From positions 3,534,001-3,598,000 of the forward strand of contig JAPEHQ010000001.1 of NCBI GenBank assembly GCA_027405735.1: 64,000 nt of DNA. The letters run 5' to 3'. The stretch comes from Mucor racemosus. Lineage: Eukaryota > Mucoromycota > Mucoromycetes > Mucorales > Mucoraceae. Every line of letters begins with the position of its first letter. The stretch's first letter is position 1. The notes under the pieces are model-generated. The model did no database searches. It had not been told where the DNA came from and saw nothing but the letters and a program-made list of their open reading frames with translations. Made by a program: the position numbers and the translations under genes. Shown here in pieces: positions 38,141-49,955 of this stretch.

Positions 38141-38632
38141 AAATTTAATAGCGCAAGCTTGGCTTGACAACATCCCTAGTGGGCATACATTTTTGACAAG
38201 TTTTCTGGGGTTTGGGGGAAACTATGCCATTTTCTATTACATTTGCCCAATGTCTTGTTGCTGTCCTAGTCGGGAATAACCGAAATCTAGTTTTATTTAC
38301 TGTCAAAGCAAAGCAACAAGACCATACAATACAAAATTTATAAGAACTCTATCCTTATTCATGATGACCAGTGGCTGTATCATTTTTTTTTTTTTGGTTG
38401 TAAAACGCATGATGCTATACAATTTCAAGTATAATCTTTGCTTTAGCTGCTTGAAGCTGTTATGAATTAAATTTTGACATATATATATATATATATATAT
38501 TAAGTACTTAAGATTAAATAAAACTTATATATGTAAAATGGTAATAATTATAAGTGCAGTTAATTAAGAGAAAGGAAAGAAAGGAGTTAAAGTCGGGGTA
38601 TAACAAGAAAAATGGTAGATTACAAACAGAAA
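38141..38632. other. Spacer and 3' flank of the PAK kinase gene
   Basis: It contains a run of about 10 AT dinucleotides (about 38480-38500) and a T run near 38386. AATAAA-type words near 38516 on the plus strand lie on the wrong strand for the kinase. No gene. Confidence 0.45.
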
Positions 38633-41246
38633 TTAAGAGCTCGCATTAGTACTTTCTCTTGCGGCACGAATTAGAGGAGAAAGAGAACGAAGAGGATCAG
38701 CAAGTTCCAAAAAGGGATGCTTCAACATCTCTTCGGCTGAAGGGCGAATTTCTGGATCTACTTCCAAGCATTTCGACAAAAAGTCTCTAAATATTTCTGA
38801 AAGAGATTCTGGGCTTTGTAATGTTGGTGTACCATTTGTCGCAATTAAATAAAGCGCCCTCAATGGATTTTCATTTAGATAAGGTGGTTCTCCTTCAATC
38901 ATTTCAATGGCCATGATACCCAAAGACCAGATATCTACTTTTGACCCATATTCCTTGCGAGTTACTACTTCAGGGGCCATCTATAATTTGTGTGTTTATA
39001 AGTATACAATGAATACAGTGCAAGCAGCTGAAGTCTTACCCAATAAGGAGTACCAACCATAGTTGTGCGTTTAGCTTGGCTTTCATTTAATTGAGCACAG
39101 AAACCAAAATCAGCTAATATGAAATCAATTTTCACATACTATCATCCCTCTTAAACCATACACTTACTTAATTTAATATCGCCTTGAAGACTCAATAAGA
39201 TGTTATCACTTTTAATATCTCTGTGGATGACACCATTTGTATGCAGATGATGTAAACCTTGTAAAACCTCTTTACAAACAGCAGCAATCTGACCTTCCAT
39301 CATCATGTTGCAAGTGACGACATCTGTCAAACTGCCTCCTTCCATATATTCCATTACTACCCATAAATCACCTTTCCAAAGATAAGAATCTAAATAATTG
39401 ACAATATTTGGGTTTTGAGACTTTTTCATGATAAGAATCTCATTGATGATTAATTCCTTTTTGGGTTGTTGCTCCAAATTCATTTGTTTAATGGCAACAG
39501 GCATTTTAGTTTTTTCGCCATCATCGTTTGTAAAAGAACGATGAGCAATAAACACACCACCAGATGCACTAAAGAAATAAGCAGTTTAGTTTCATCGTAT
39601 TGAATCTAAAGTGGGTTTTGTACAAATACCCTTGTCCAATCTTGATCATATCTTTGTAAATATCATTTGGATCCACAGTATAACAAATGTCTTTTAGTTG
39701 TTTCACAACATCTAATTCTTGTGGTTTCGGTTCTTTTTGTTTTCGTTTGATGACAGGAGGGTAATTTTCTTCTTCTTCTACTGTAGATTTAGCAATAGCT
39801 GGCGGTGATGGGGTTTCTGCTGGTAATGGTAGTGAGATTTCTGATTTTTGTTTTTGCATTGTCTCAGTTGGACGCGAAATGGCGGTTTCAGCCTTGGTCT
39901 TTTGATTCTCCACTATATGAATAACAAACATGAGCATATATATAAATCATGTTAAAAATAATATGCATATTACCTAGGATGGATGAGCGATTGGAAACCT
40001 ATATTTGAAATTGTGTCAGTAATAAAATATAATTAAACACATATCATTTATACTTACAGTTGACGAGCGTTTAGCATAATCCGATAATTTAAGTTTAGAC
40101 AATCGACGTAAAGATTTAGTGATAGTATTTCTCGTTGATTTCTGGGGTTGGTAATGAGCAACAACATCTGATGATGATTCCGATCGAACGCTATTTCTCA
40201 AACTTTGTGGTTTAGGAATTTTATGCCAAACAGCCTCATCTAAATCTCTTGATTCTTGATAAAATTCAATTGCATTAATGACAGCCTATATTTTTTTAAG
40301 GAGGAGGGGGGGGGGTAATAATGGTGTGGTAAATGTGGAAACAAGTTAACAAGACTCTCCTTAAATAAATAAACAAATAAAAACTTACCTGTGGATTTTG
40401 CTCCTGTTCGATTTGAGTTATACCACTTGCTTTCAAAAGTGTATGCCATTCTCTTGGAAGACCAGTGAATTCACCAGTATTTGCATCAAAACCAACATGT
40501 GTAACGTGTCTTGTATTGTAAGGAGATGAAATATCCATTGGACCTGAAATGACCATACCACCGTTATGCTGAATATCAGTGTTTGTAGACATTAGATCTA
40601 TAGATAACCTAATTAATGCGTTGTTCTTATCTATATTGTATTTGTGTTCTTACCAACGAATTTGTTTAAAACACCTTTTAATCTATTATTCTCTTCGTGT
40701 TTTGAAGAAGAAGAAGAAGGAAGTGTTTCCACGCTACCTATAGTAGGTAATGTAGGCATTGCAGATAAATGTTGAGGAGTTGTGTTGTATAACTTTGTTA
40801 CGTGGGATTTCGATGCGAGAGATAAACTTCGTGAAAGAGAATTATTTGATTTGAAGCTTTTAATTGAGCGATGTTGAGTGATTTCTATATTATTTATAAT
40901 TTTGTATCAGAACTCTATATTAAGAACAAAACAAGTAGTGGTTGCCTTTTTTCTTTTGATATTCTTGCATATAAAAGTTGAAGATAGAAAAGAGAAGAAT
41001 AAAGAGATTATTTGATATTTATTTTATAAAAAAGAAGACTACACAAATATTAAGGAGCATTGTACTACTTGTTTTTTTTACATGTAAACAACAAATTCCC
41101 CTCTTCTTCTTCTTGTTGTTGCTATTATTGTTGTTGTTGTTATTGTTATTGTTATTGTTCTAGGAGACATCTATTCAGGAGCATCGAGTAATTTACAACA
41201 GACGGAAAATATTCAATATACCCCTTCCAAACTGAGAAGAAACCAT
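38633..41246 (-). CDS. STE20: Ste20/PAK protein kinase with CRIB domain and Gβ-binding-like tail
   Basis: I estimate about 620 residues. The CRIB/PBD (40540-40400) reads [20 protein letters not shown], which binds Cdc42/Rac-GTP. A Ser- and Pro-rich linker follows, then the kinase: [18 protein letters not shown] (ATP-binding Lys), [17 protein letters not shown], then GTPYWMAPEV with the activation-loop Thr. The C terminus, [12 protein letters not shown], matches the Gβ-binding motif of Ste20-type kinases. No PH domain is seen, so it is Ste20-like and not Cla4-like. It should relay Cdc42 and pheromone signals to a MAPK cascade. The 5' end is uncertain: a 25-nt exon at 41246-41222 (MVSSQFGR) can splice in phase to the exon starting near 40885, otherwise the start lies within that exon. 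Confidence 0.9.
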
Positions 41247-41389
41247 GAGTAAATTTATGCTTTTTTGTTCCAAGGGTTATTCATTCATGCGTCATGATAC
41301 TGAAACGTTCACTTTTTCTAAAGAGTATAAATACTCTTGTCAAATATGAAATAATCAAAATTACTTTTATAGCCTATTTAATAAAAATA
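41247..41389. promoter_or_regulatory. Divergent promoter, PAK kinase and universal stress protein
   Basis: If the 25-nt kinase exon is right, only 143 bp separate two outward-facing start codons. No known operator is recognised. Confidence 0.3.
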
Positions 41390-42056
41390 ATGTCTAATAC
41401 TGTAAACGTCGTTGTTCCTGATTCCGCTGCTCCTAGAAAGGTGGTTATCTGCTACGATGAATCTCAAGCTGGTCGTCAAGCTTTAGAATGGATTAATAGT
41501 CATAGCGTCCTTCTTCCTACTGATAACATCTACATTGTCACTTGCATTAACGAAGATGTTGCTAAAATCGAAGGTCCAAGCGGCTGGCAAACAGTTGCCA
41601 TTGGCGGTATTGATTGTGCTGCTGATTACAGACACACAATTGCTCAATTAGAATCCCAAGGAAGAGAACATTTGGCCGAAGCTGTTCATGCTATGCAAGA
41701 TTTGGGTTTGGTAATTTATTGTTTTGTGGGAAAGGGTAGGGGTTTAGGATATTAATTAACTGAAACTTTTTTTTTTTTTCCTAGAAACATGTAAAGGCTG
41801 AAATTCTTAGAGGTACTGCTACAACTGAAATCGTTAAATATGCTAAAGAAAAGCAAGCCGATCTAGTTATTTGCGGTAGCCGTGGTCTTGGTTATTTAAA
41901 GAGGTATATACTTTGATTTGTGTATCTACTCAAAATTGACGCTCTAACATTTTGTATAATAGAAAATTAATTGGTTCTATATCTGAATACCTTGTACATC
42001 ATCTTTATTGCACTGTTATGGTTGTTAGATCTCATCCTGATGCTTCCAAGCACTAA
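41390..42056 (+). CDS. Universal stress protein (UspA-fold)
   Basis: Exons 41390-41710, 41785-41903 and 41963-42056 join in frame to 177 residues. It begins MSNTVNVVVPDSAAPRKV and has the UspA fold: VVICYDESQAGRQALEWI, HVKAEILRGTATTEIVKYA, and the nucleotide-binding end ADLVICGSRGLGYLKRKLIG then SEYLVHHLYCTVMVVR. The GSRGLG..K..GS pattern fits the ATP-binding subgroup (G2xG9xGS/T). A stress-resistance role in the cytosol is the family norm; the specific function is unknown. I chose the ATG at 41390 because the 32 upstream in-frame residues are not family-like. Confidence 0.9.
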
Positions 42057-42336
42057 CAATGTATATAATCATCCTATAATACTATCCATACTTCCTTGTA
42101 ATTAATAAAATCAGATGGTTTTTTGTAAGAATACACACGCGCTTTAATGTATATAATAATAATGTTTGTGTATGTATAAATATTGGAATACATCTTGTGA
42201 TTTATCTAGTAAAACACTGATATTTTCAGCCGGTTGTTTCCTTTCGTCATTGGCAGACATAAATCTTGATATTTCCTTGGATTTTGACTAAAGCATCCTT
42301 TTCTCTTATTTTTATTATTATTTTATTTCTTGCAGT

Positions 42337-42600
42337 ATGACTGATATGTCTAGCAGTAGGCTTATCATTTTGAATATTATGCCTTCACATATACCCAATA
42401 GATCATCTATAAATCAAAATAATAATTCAAACACTAATAAATCTGTAACATTTTCCAAGGTGATTGTTGTCAATAACCAAAAGACTGTCTATTTGATGAA
42501 ACACAATCAATCTCCAGGCACAACTCGGAATATAGTGAATCGTTTTCATTTAAAAACCAGTGGTAGCCACCGTAATCCCAACAATAAGCAATTATTGTAG
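42337..42600 (+). CDS. Small candidate protein with a KSVTFSKV motif
   Basis: This is an open frame of 87 codons, Asn/Ser-rich, with one hydrophobic-patterned motif KSVTFSKVIVVNNQKTVYLM. A 'ttcttgcag' acceptor-like signal lies directly before the ATG, so an upstream leader exon is possible, and an AATAAAA word follows at about 42638. The VTF-type motif resembles PP1-docking (RVxF-like) motifs, but that is only a resemblance. I do not recognise a family. It could be a chance frame. Confidence 0.35.
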   Translation: MTDMSSSRLIILNIMPSHIPNRSSINQNNNSNTNKSVTFSKVIVVNNQKTVYLMKHNQSPGTTRNIVNRFHLKTSGSHRNPNNKQLL

Positions 42601-45512
42601 CACTAGATTTAGTTTCTTTTGTGTATTTTTATTCTCAATAAAATTGGAATTGTAGATTATTATTTTGTTAAAAATAACACCTTTTCTTATTGATGAGTAG
42701 CCCAAAAAGAAAAAGATCATCCATATGCATTTAAAATAAAAACTTGGCACCATGTTTTTTTTTATTATTATTAATTTATTGACGCAATACATGGTAAAAT
42801 CAAAAATAGCTCCCACTCATAAATTTAGTCTACAAAAAAAAAAAAACTCACGTTAATGGATTTTTTTAGATATTTCCTGAAAAGTTAAAAGCTATTCAGT
42901 GCTATTAAAAGATTCTTTAGCATGTCTAATATATATCCTTATTTTTTATTTGTCGACTATATTGCTGATCAAATTAAATCTGACAGCATCAAATTAACTA
43001 TTTTAATGGCCATCTCCACACATAAAAAAAAGAAAAGAAAAGATCCCAGTACATCTCAAATACACCGTCCTTGATCATACATATAGTATATAACAGGTGA
43101 TTATAAATAAACATTCAATTAAAGAAATATTATACACAAAATGTTGTTTTCAAATCAGATAAAATTGATCAAAATACTAAAAAAGTTATAGCCTGTAAAT
43201 TTTGGTAACCATAGTATGGTGTAACATGACTATATACGTGTTTGTGCATACAATCATGAATTTATACAGACATCATTTTGCATTATCGGCAAATTGTTAT
43301 AACGTGCTCTATTCGATGGTCAGAAAGCTTTAAACTGTCATTCATTTCACAATTGGTTACATCTATCGGCAAGACAAATAAAGAACGATGATCTCTCTCC
43401 CTAGCGAAAGCGAGCCTATCATCATGTCTATTTACTAGAAAAATTGCCATTTTGAATCAAGCATTCTCCTCACCCCCCAATAATTCTGGGTTTTCAGCCT
43501 TGGTTAAGAATTATATGATTTAAATGGAAAAATGCAACAGATGATATTTTAGTTGGGATCAATCAAAGAATATACAGAATTACAGAACAAAATATACAAT
43601 GAATTTCCTGTACACAAAATAAATGGATTTTTTAAAGATTGTTGAGCTTATAAAGATTGAAAAAAGTGCATAAAAAATAGATATAAATAATGAGGACAAA
43701 TTAACTAATTTTTTATTTAAATTTCTATCTCTTGAAAAGAAGGATTTGCACATTAGATGTCAAGTTATACATTGATATTCCTTGCTGATGGAAAATTATG
43801 AAACACAACACTTTCAAAGAAATTACAAATTGCTCTTTTCCCATCTTTGGCTCTTTGTTTTTTGGACCTCAATGAAACTTTTTGCCCAATAAAGATTAAC
43901 GTTTCGTAGTGAAGTAATGGGTGTCTTTCACATTCATTATCTTGAAAGGATTTTTTAATATATTTCAACTCAAAATAATTGCCCGATAGTAATGCAAAGT
44001 CATTATGTAGCATGTCAGCTATACTATCATATTTTTTGTTTTAAGATTATCTATGGAAAAGGTGTTACGCCCAACTTTTGTAAACAGGCTATTTAATTGA
44101 AAAGCAGTTCATTTAGAATTATCATTTCCCGCCTACTTACCTCTCCCTCCCCCCTTAATTTACAAAACCGCTCTAGTAGTTAGGCCGCTATGATTTTACT
44201 GTGTATGTTTTAAGTTGTGTTTTACTATTTTGCTTGGGTCTAATGGGTATTTGTATTTGAAATTTCGAAATTTTCCTTATTTAGTTTGTTACCAAACACG
44301 AGGTTTTCAAGTGTGCAAGTGTGAAAAATTGCATGCAAAACGTTATTGTTATCGTCAGCATTATCATCATGTAAAGAAAATCCATATAATCACTTGTTAT
44401 TTGATTTCTGTGTGTACTATTCCAAAATTACCTGGACTAAAAGAGGTTAAAATGTATGTATGCAATGTATGGTAGTAGATTTGGATGCACAGAAAACGGA
44501 GTATCAAGATGAAATGATTATAAATTCATGTTTCATATGGGAACTACCATCATTTTTATATAATGTCATTATAAATGTAGTTTATGTGTATAAATTCTTA
44601 GATTATGATAATCCATGCAATGCCAATGTGCACTTTCTTACTGTCCAAAACATAGAACCATGTTGAATAACAAAAAAGTGTGTAACCAAGCTAAAAAAGC
44701 CTTGTTATACATTCCACTACCACAATGGCCCATCACATAATCTTTTACTACCACTACCACAACCGCTTGGACCGGTAATTTAGGATGAAAGCGAACTATT
44801 TGATCCGGGTTCTCCGACAAAATTACACATACTGGTTTTTTTTTTTTTTTTTTGTTCCACATGAAATAAAAACAAATTGATAACAAATGTATTATAATCT
44901 TTTATTAACATGTTAAACGAACACATGTAGAATGTTTTTGAGCCAATTCAGAGAATGACACAGGAGGAGGATCTATAAACAAGTTGGTTCTTTAATATTT
45001 TAAATGTCAAATATATATCTTTATATATTTTAAAGGGTCCCTCCTCAACCCCCACCTTTTTTTTTTTTTTTTTTTTTTTTTTTATCTCCCTCAATTATTA
45101 TTCTTATGGGACGCGGGTACCTCAAACTTTAACTCCCCTCGCTCTCACTGTAACTTGAACATGGATTATTCTTCCTTCTTCACCCCTTCTAACAAACCCC
45201 CAAAAATTTCTGATACATTACACGTGACCTTTGCATGGAAAAAAGGGCTTTCACTGATATATAAAACCTACCAAAGCTTTGGTTATTTTTCTTTTGTTTT
45301 TCCATTTTTCTTCATTTTTGTTCATAATTCTTCTAATTTTATTAAATTTTTCGTTGTTTTGATAGCAAAGAAAAGATTGATTTTAATTTTATACCTCTTT
45401 TATTATTCTATTTTATTTTAATCCCTTGTGTCTATATCTTATTTTCAGCTGGTTCTGTCGAAATAAAATAAAATAAAATTCCAATTCTTTATTTATACAT
45501 ATTTTCGTTACC
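42601..45512. other. Long intergenic region without supported genes
   Basis: Nearly 3 kb. Frames on both strands are short, AT-driven and without splice or start context. Simple sequence: a 27-T run at 45057-45083, preceded by a C-rich stretch and followed by GC-richer DNA with 'ggacgcgggtacc' (about 45110-45122). This reads as the promoter of the gene starting at 45513. The 45155-45420 stretch is pyrimidine-rich and is probably its transcribed leader. Confidence 0.5.
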
Positions 45513-45614
45513 ATGACAACAACAAATCAACAACCCAATCAACATTTAAATAACGAGTTTGACAAGTTGAATATGAATGGTATGTTTTAGATGTTATAAA
45601 AAAACTTGTTTATC

Positions 45615-45652
<38 letters not shown>

Positions 45653-46151
45653 CACGGTCTTATTACACATGATAGATATCGAAACAACTAGGAGTTGTTC
45701 TCAACTTGAAATCGATAATGCATATCTTCAACAACAAAACGCACATTTGAACAAAGAGTTATCATTTGCAAGATACACTATTAATGCCCTCAAAGGAATA
45801 ACCAATCAAAGAGATGTGGCAATAAATGAGACCAGGCAGGAACTGGAAAAAGCTTTGCAACATATCCAATTATTGACTTATACTTTAAGACAACAACAAC
45901 GATACAGTCTATCTGGCATAGGCCTTGTAAATGATACCGATTTATCCGATGATCAAGAATTATCTGAAGAAGACGAATTTGAAGAGAATCAAAGACAATC
46001 TCAACAACAACAAACACAACAGCAATCTCAACGTCGTCCTTTGGATATCATGTCTAAATTACCTCTTCGTCAACCCCCAATGACTGATGAAATCTTTATG
46101 CCTGATCGTCATCATGTCAATGATAACCATAATATAATTTTGGATTATTAA
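45513..46151 (+). CDS. Coiled-coil, Gln-rich small protein of unknown function, 2 exons
   Basis: Exons 45513-45579 and 45676-46151 join in frame to 180 residues. Residues about 30-100 (LEIDNAYLQQQNAHLNKELS, then INALKG and RQELEKALQHIQLLTYTLRQ) show a heptad pattern fit for a coiled coil. They are followed by an acidic patch (DDQELSEEDEFEEN), a Gln run, and the tail RRPLDIMSKLPLRQPPMTD. I know no family. The single intron contains a run of 33 T (45617-45649). Confidence 0.7.
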
Positions 46152-48257
46152 AAATGAGTTGATCTCTTTTGTTTTCCTTCTAAAAAAATAAAATAAAATA
46201 AAGTTTATCATTCATGTTATCATTATTACGCGCTTAGTATTATACAACAATTCAATCGTTCCTAGCTCTTAATTTAATATTTTAACTGAAACAATCGCTT
46301 ATATAGGCTTTTGGTAGATATCTTGATTAAAGTTAGATTAAAATATCATAATTTTCTCCTTTTTTTTTTGACAACAAATACTTGGCGTAACAAATTATTA
46401 ATTAAGATACAAAAATAAAGAGAATCTAGAGCTTTTTCACTTAAACTTATAAATAAATAAATTGTGTTTATATGGAAAATTTATCGGATATCCAAATGAC
46501 CGTCGATCCCTGTTCATTTATAACATGCTTTAAAAAAGCCTCGATTCTATCTATCTATCCCAACCATAATTAACCAATGAATGTTGTATTGTTACAAATA
46601 AAGAAATAAAGCCGACTTACTGACTAGTTGAAATGAGGCTTTTTATTTTTCATGGTTAAATGCACTGACTATAAATGACATACATATGATACACTTACAC
46701 ATACATATACTTGCAGATAATCATATTATATAATTCTCACAAGCCTTTTTCTAATCAATACAATTCCCATAGAAAATTTTAAGGTTAATATAATGAATCA
46801 TTTGTATCATCATAAAAAAAAAACCTTTTTAGATTCTAGATTTAGCATACTCTATTCACACACAACTTCCTTTTTAAGTTGCCTTTCATCGTACTTGTTT
46901 TCCAAAACAAAGCTATAAAAAAAATAGAAAAACACTATATGAGAGTTGCACTTTATGTATGTGTACAGCTGCTCAATGTTTGTTGAAAAGTTCTTGATAT
47001 AAAACTACAGTTAAAATCAACATTTAGTTATAACAGCACAAATCCGAAATCACTATATGTATTTTTCGAAGAATTTTAACATGCTTTTAAATCTAAACAA
47101 ATAAGCAAATGCATATAAATTACACTGCCATATGTGTATGTAATCCATGCTTATTTTTTTTTCGATAATTAACTGTAAATTCGTAGTTTTCATACATGTT
47201 CAATTAAGTATACCAATCTAATGTGCATATCGGCGATTCAATAAATTCAGGAACAGAATCAATGCTGATCTTGAGCATGTCGCGGCAGTTTTCCAAATCA
47301 AAAGTATTGTATATGTAGAGTATCACTCACCATCAGAAAGTAATCAGATCTACTCATTTTTACTATGATTGGTGTAGTAATACGCTACTTTTTGATGAAT
47401 AAATCGAATTGTGCTTATAGTAATAAAATTATTCATAATCTTTAATCATCACAAGATATACCTCGAAACTAGTCTAATTTCATAGATAACACAATAAATT
47501 TACTTATTGGTTAACCATCCACATAAACTCTGTTTCAAGGTTTGCATGAATGTATTTGAGATATTATTACCAAAGAAAAATGAGTACGATCACGTTTTTG
47601 TTGCATTCTGACAATCAAAAAATGTCACAATAGCCGCTTTAAAAATCGACATGGAATGAAATACACATTCACTGCACACTTTATTGATCTGGTTACATGT
47701 AACCATGCATGCATGTATCTTTTTAAACTAGTATACTAAAGGATATCTAGCTTTTTTCGCTTGAAATCACCTTGAAACCAGTAGTTTCAACAATCATTTT
47801 AGTATGCTTAAACTCAGTTTTGAGGGCGCAGAATCAGTAAGGACTATTTCCTTAGTCCCGTAGTTACTTCCTGTATCATTTGCTCAGTTTTTTGGGTTAA
47901 TAAAAATTTATCGTATATCGGACCTTTTTGCCCTTATAGATGTAAGGAAAAATGATCAAAAATACCTAATTTGGATTTTTCTTACCAAAAACGGAAGAAT
48001 TTACTATGGTATTTATTGGTGAAAAATGTTCCAAATTTTTCCAAGTTTCATATTACTTCTCTTATTTGGTAGTTGTGATTTAAAAATATTGACTTTTACG
48101 AGAAAACCGATATTTTTCATTTTTGCAATTTTCATAATATTTTTAGTGAAAACAATTTTTTTAAAGTATTTGACTAAATACTTTGTCAAATTATCTATAG
48201 ATTTTTATTAGTAAGCTTTGCTTGCTTTATATGTGATTTGTCGAGAAATTCATAATT
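46152..48257. other. Intergenic region without supported genes
   Basis: It holds the 3' flank of the coiled-coil gene (AATAAAATAAAA near 46188), then about 2 kb of AT-rich DNA. Around 47.9-48.25 kb the texture resembles the family A repeats (phenylalanine/lysine-coding AT-rich words), but I could not align it to a copy. I see no RNA gene. Confidence 0.45.
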
Positions 48258-48697
48258 GAATCTGAATTTTTTTTTTTTTTTTAGGGTAGAACGTAGTGGA
48301 TATACTTTATTTATTATTATTTAATGTGAAGACTTAATATACATGAAACTCCTACAATAACGTTTCATGTAGCACAACGTAAGCCATATGGGAAGAGGTT
48401 GAGAGGTCTCCACAAGTGGGCCTACTGTAAACAAGGTCGCTATAATGATTATACTATGAAAGATGGGAAAGAAATCGACTAATTAAAGTGCTGCACCAAG
48501 AGCCAAAACGGGCATGCGGAGAACGTCATACGAAAAAGTTGTGGGTTGGTGACATGACACTAAACAGGAAATACAGTACTACATAATATTATCAAACAAA
48601 CTTGCGTCCACCAGGATTCGAACTCGAGTCGTGCGCTTGGGAAGTACACTTCTTAATCATTCGGCCCAACCACCAAGGGCAGAATCTGAATTTTTTT
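48258..48697 (-). mobile_element. tRNA-derived SINE, copy 2, with 16-bp target-site duplication
   Basis: The body (about 48274-48681) is flanked by two copies of GAATCTGAATTTTTTT (48258-48273 and 48682-48697). On the minus strand it begins with the tRNA-like head TTGGTGGTTGGGCCGAATGA, has an excellent B box GAGTTCGAATCCTGG, and ends in an A tail (plus-strand T run 48267-48282). Its body matches copy 1 (6791-7224) along the whole length, for example 'acgtagtgg.tatac', 'aaactcctac' and 'agaggtc..c.a.tgggc'. Length is about 410 bp against 434 bp. The intact B box suggests this copy is younger or closer to the source. Confidence 0.85.
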
Positions 48698-48967
48698 CAA
48701 AACATGGATTTTTATCTAAAATGAATTCAAAAAACGAAATCGGCATTTAAAATAGCTTTGGCTGGTTTGATCCTATTTAGAATGATTTATTTGGCATTTT
48801 AAAATAAACTAAAAGTGCAACCAAATGTCCTGCAATATTTCATAGCATTATAAGATTGTTATTGTGGGTTTTTTTTCATTAATTTGCTAAAAAAATTAGT
48901 CGAAAGAATGTCAATTTAAAATATTTCAAGCTTTTGATTCCGCCTTGTAAAGCAATAATATCATATT
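48698..48967. other. Spacer / 3' flank
   Basis: Non-coding AT-rich DNA that the second SINE entered. It is repeat-like in texture, but no copy is assigned. Confidence 0.35.
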
Positions 48968-49825
48968 TTATTCAACTTGAGAGATCTCAATAGGCAAGTA
49001 TCTTCTCATAAAAGGTACATAAATAAGCTTACGTATAGGATTGATGAAAGGAGGAGGTGTAATTGTATATTCTTTTGCGAGAATGGTGACAGAACATTGT
49101 TTAGAATCAAGATCCGCCTTTGTATTGCTGAAAAATACATTATCATCATTAATTACCAGCACTCCCTCACCAGGTTTACTTTTATCTCTTTTTTGAAAAG
49201 ATTTACTGACAGTATCGGCAATTCTTCTTTTAAAAGAGTCATTCACCATGGATTTAGGGTATTCCAAGAGTCGTATGTGCCAAAAAACTAGATTTGAATT
49301 CGAGGAAAGCGTTAGTGTGGGTTTCAACCAAATGTTTTTGTCTTTTAAATGCAATCCTTTGTTTTTCAGTATAGAGTACGCTTGCTTATGTAGGGAATTA
49401 AGCTCTTCTCGATCTTGAATAGCAATTTCAGCTAAAAGCTCACCGATAGGCTGAATGGAAGCAATGATATTTGAGGGTAAAGAGGACTTGATCATGGGTA
49501 TAAATTGTTCTTTTTTCATGTTTAACTCAGAGAAATCAAATAATAATGCATTTGGAGCACTTGAATATGTCCATTTGGTGGTTTGAATGGTTGTTGAGGG
49601 TAGGTCAATTGATGAATCGGCGGACTTGATAGTCTCTTCATTGGTGGAAGGTGAAGAAGGGATCATCAATTTAGATATGATTTCCACGGCAATCGTAATC
49701 ACTGCTAAAGCTGATATATGAAATGTCATCTCGATAGCAATATTGCGTAAAGAAAAATATTTATAACCTGCTTGATATGGCATATATATACTTTCTCTTG
49801 ATAGCTTGGCAACAATCAGCTTCAT
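48968..49825 (-). CDS. Orphan single-span membrane protein, 285 aa
   Basis: An uninterrupted frame of 285 codons, long for such AT-rich DNA. It has one hydrophobic span at residues about 32-52 (MTFHISALAVITIAVEII), a Ser/Thr-rich linker, then a mixed alpha/beta region: LFDFSELNMKKEQFIPMIKS, LLAEIAIQDREELNSLHKQA, NIWLKPTLTLSSNSNLVFWH. The tail is rich in Pro and Ile (FINPIRKLIYVPFMRRYLPI). The N terminus is basic and Tyr/aromatic-rich and does not look like a cleavable signal peptide. I recognise no family. It runs divergently from the kinesin gene, start codons 130 bp apart, which supports it being a real gene. Confidence 0.6.
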   Translation of the reverse strand: MKLIVAKLSRESIYMPYQAGYKYFSLRNIAIEMTFHISALAVITIAVEIISKLMIPSSPSTNEETIKSADSSIDLPSTTIQTTKWTYSSAPNALLFDFSELNMKKEQFIPMIKSSLPSNIIASIQPIGELLAEIAIQDREELNSLHKQAYSILKNKGLHLKDKNIWLKPTLTLSSNSNLVFWHIRLLEYPKSMVNDSFKRRIADTVSKSFQKRDKSKPGEGVLVINDDNVFFSNTKADLDSKQCSVTILAKEYTITPPPFINPIRKLIYVPFMRRYLPIEISQVE

Positions 49826-49955
49826 TATCCAAGTAATAAAGAATCCAATTGAATACTAATTATACCGTATTGAAACTCCATTTAGTTTTTCTCCTTAATA
49901 TTCTAGTTTATGGTGGTGTCTTTTCAGTTTTTTTTTATTTATTCACGTCCAAACC

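Noticed and set aside
38480..38500. CRISPR or satellite signal from AT dinucleotide runs (also 54146-54166, 25866-25885, 58077-58094)
   Set aside because: These are simple dinucleotide repeats of about 20 bp, some inside introns. There is no spacer-repeat structure.
40978..41163. Plus-strand frame ending in a Leu run
   Set aside because: It is antisense to the PAK 5' region. The Leu run comes from a CTT/GTT simple repeat, and no gene is supported.
43765..44666. Small frames in 43.7-44.9 kb
   Set aside because: They have no splice logic, family resemblance or flanking signals, and AT-rich composition explains them.
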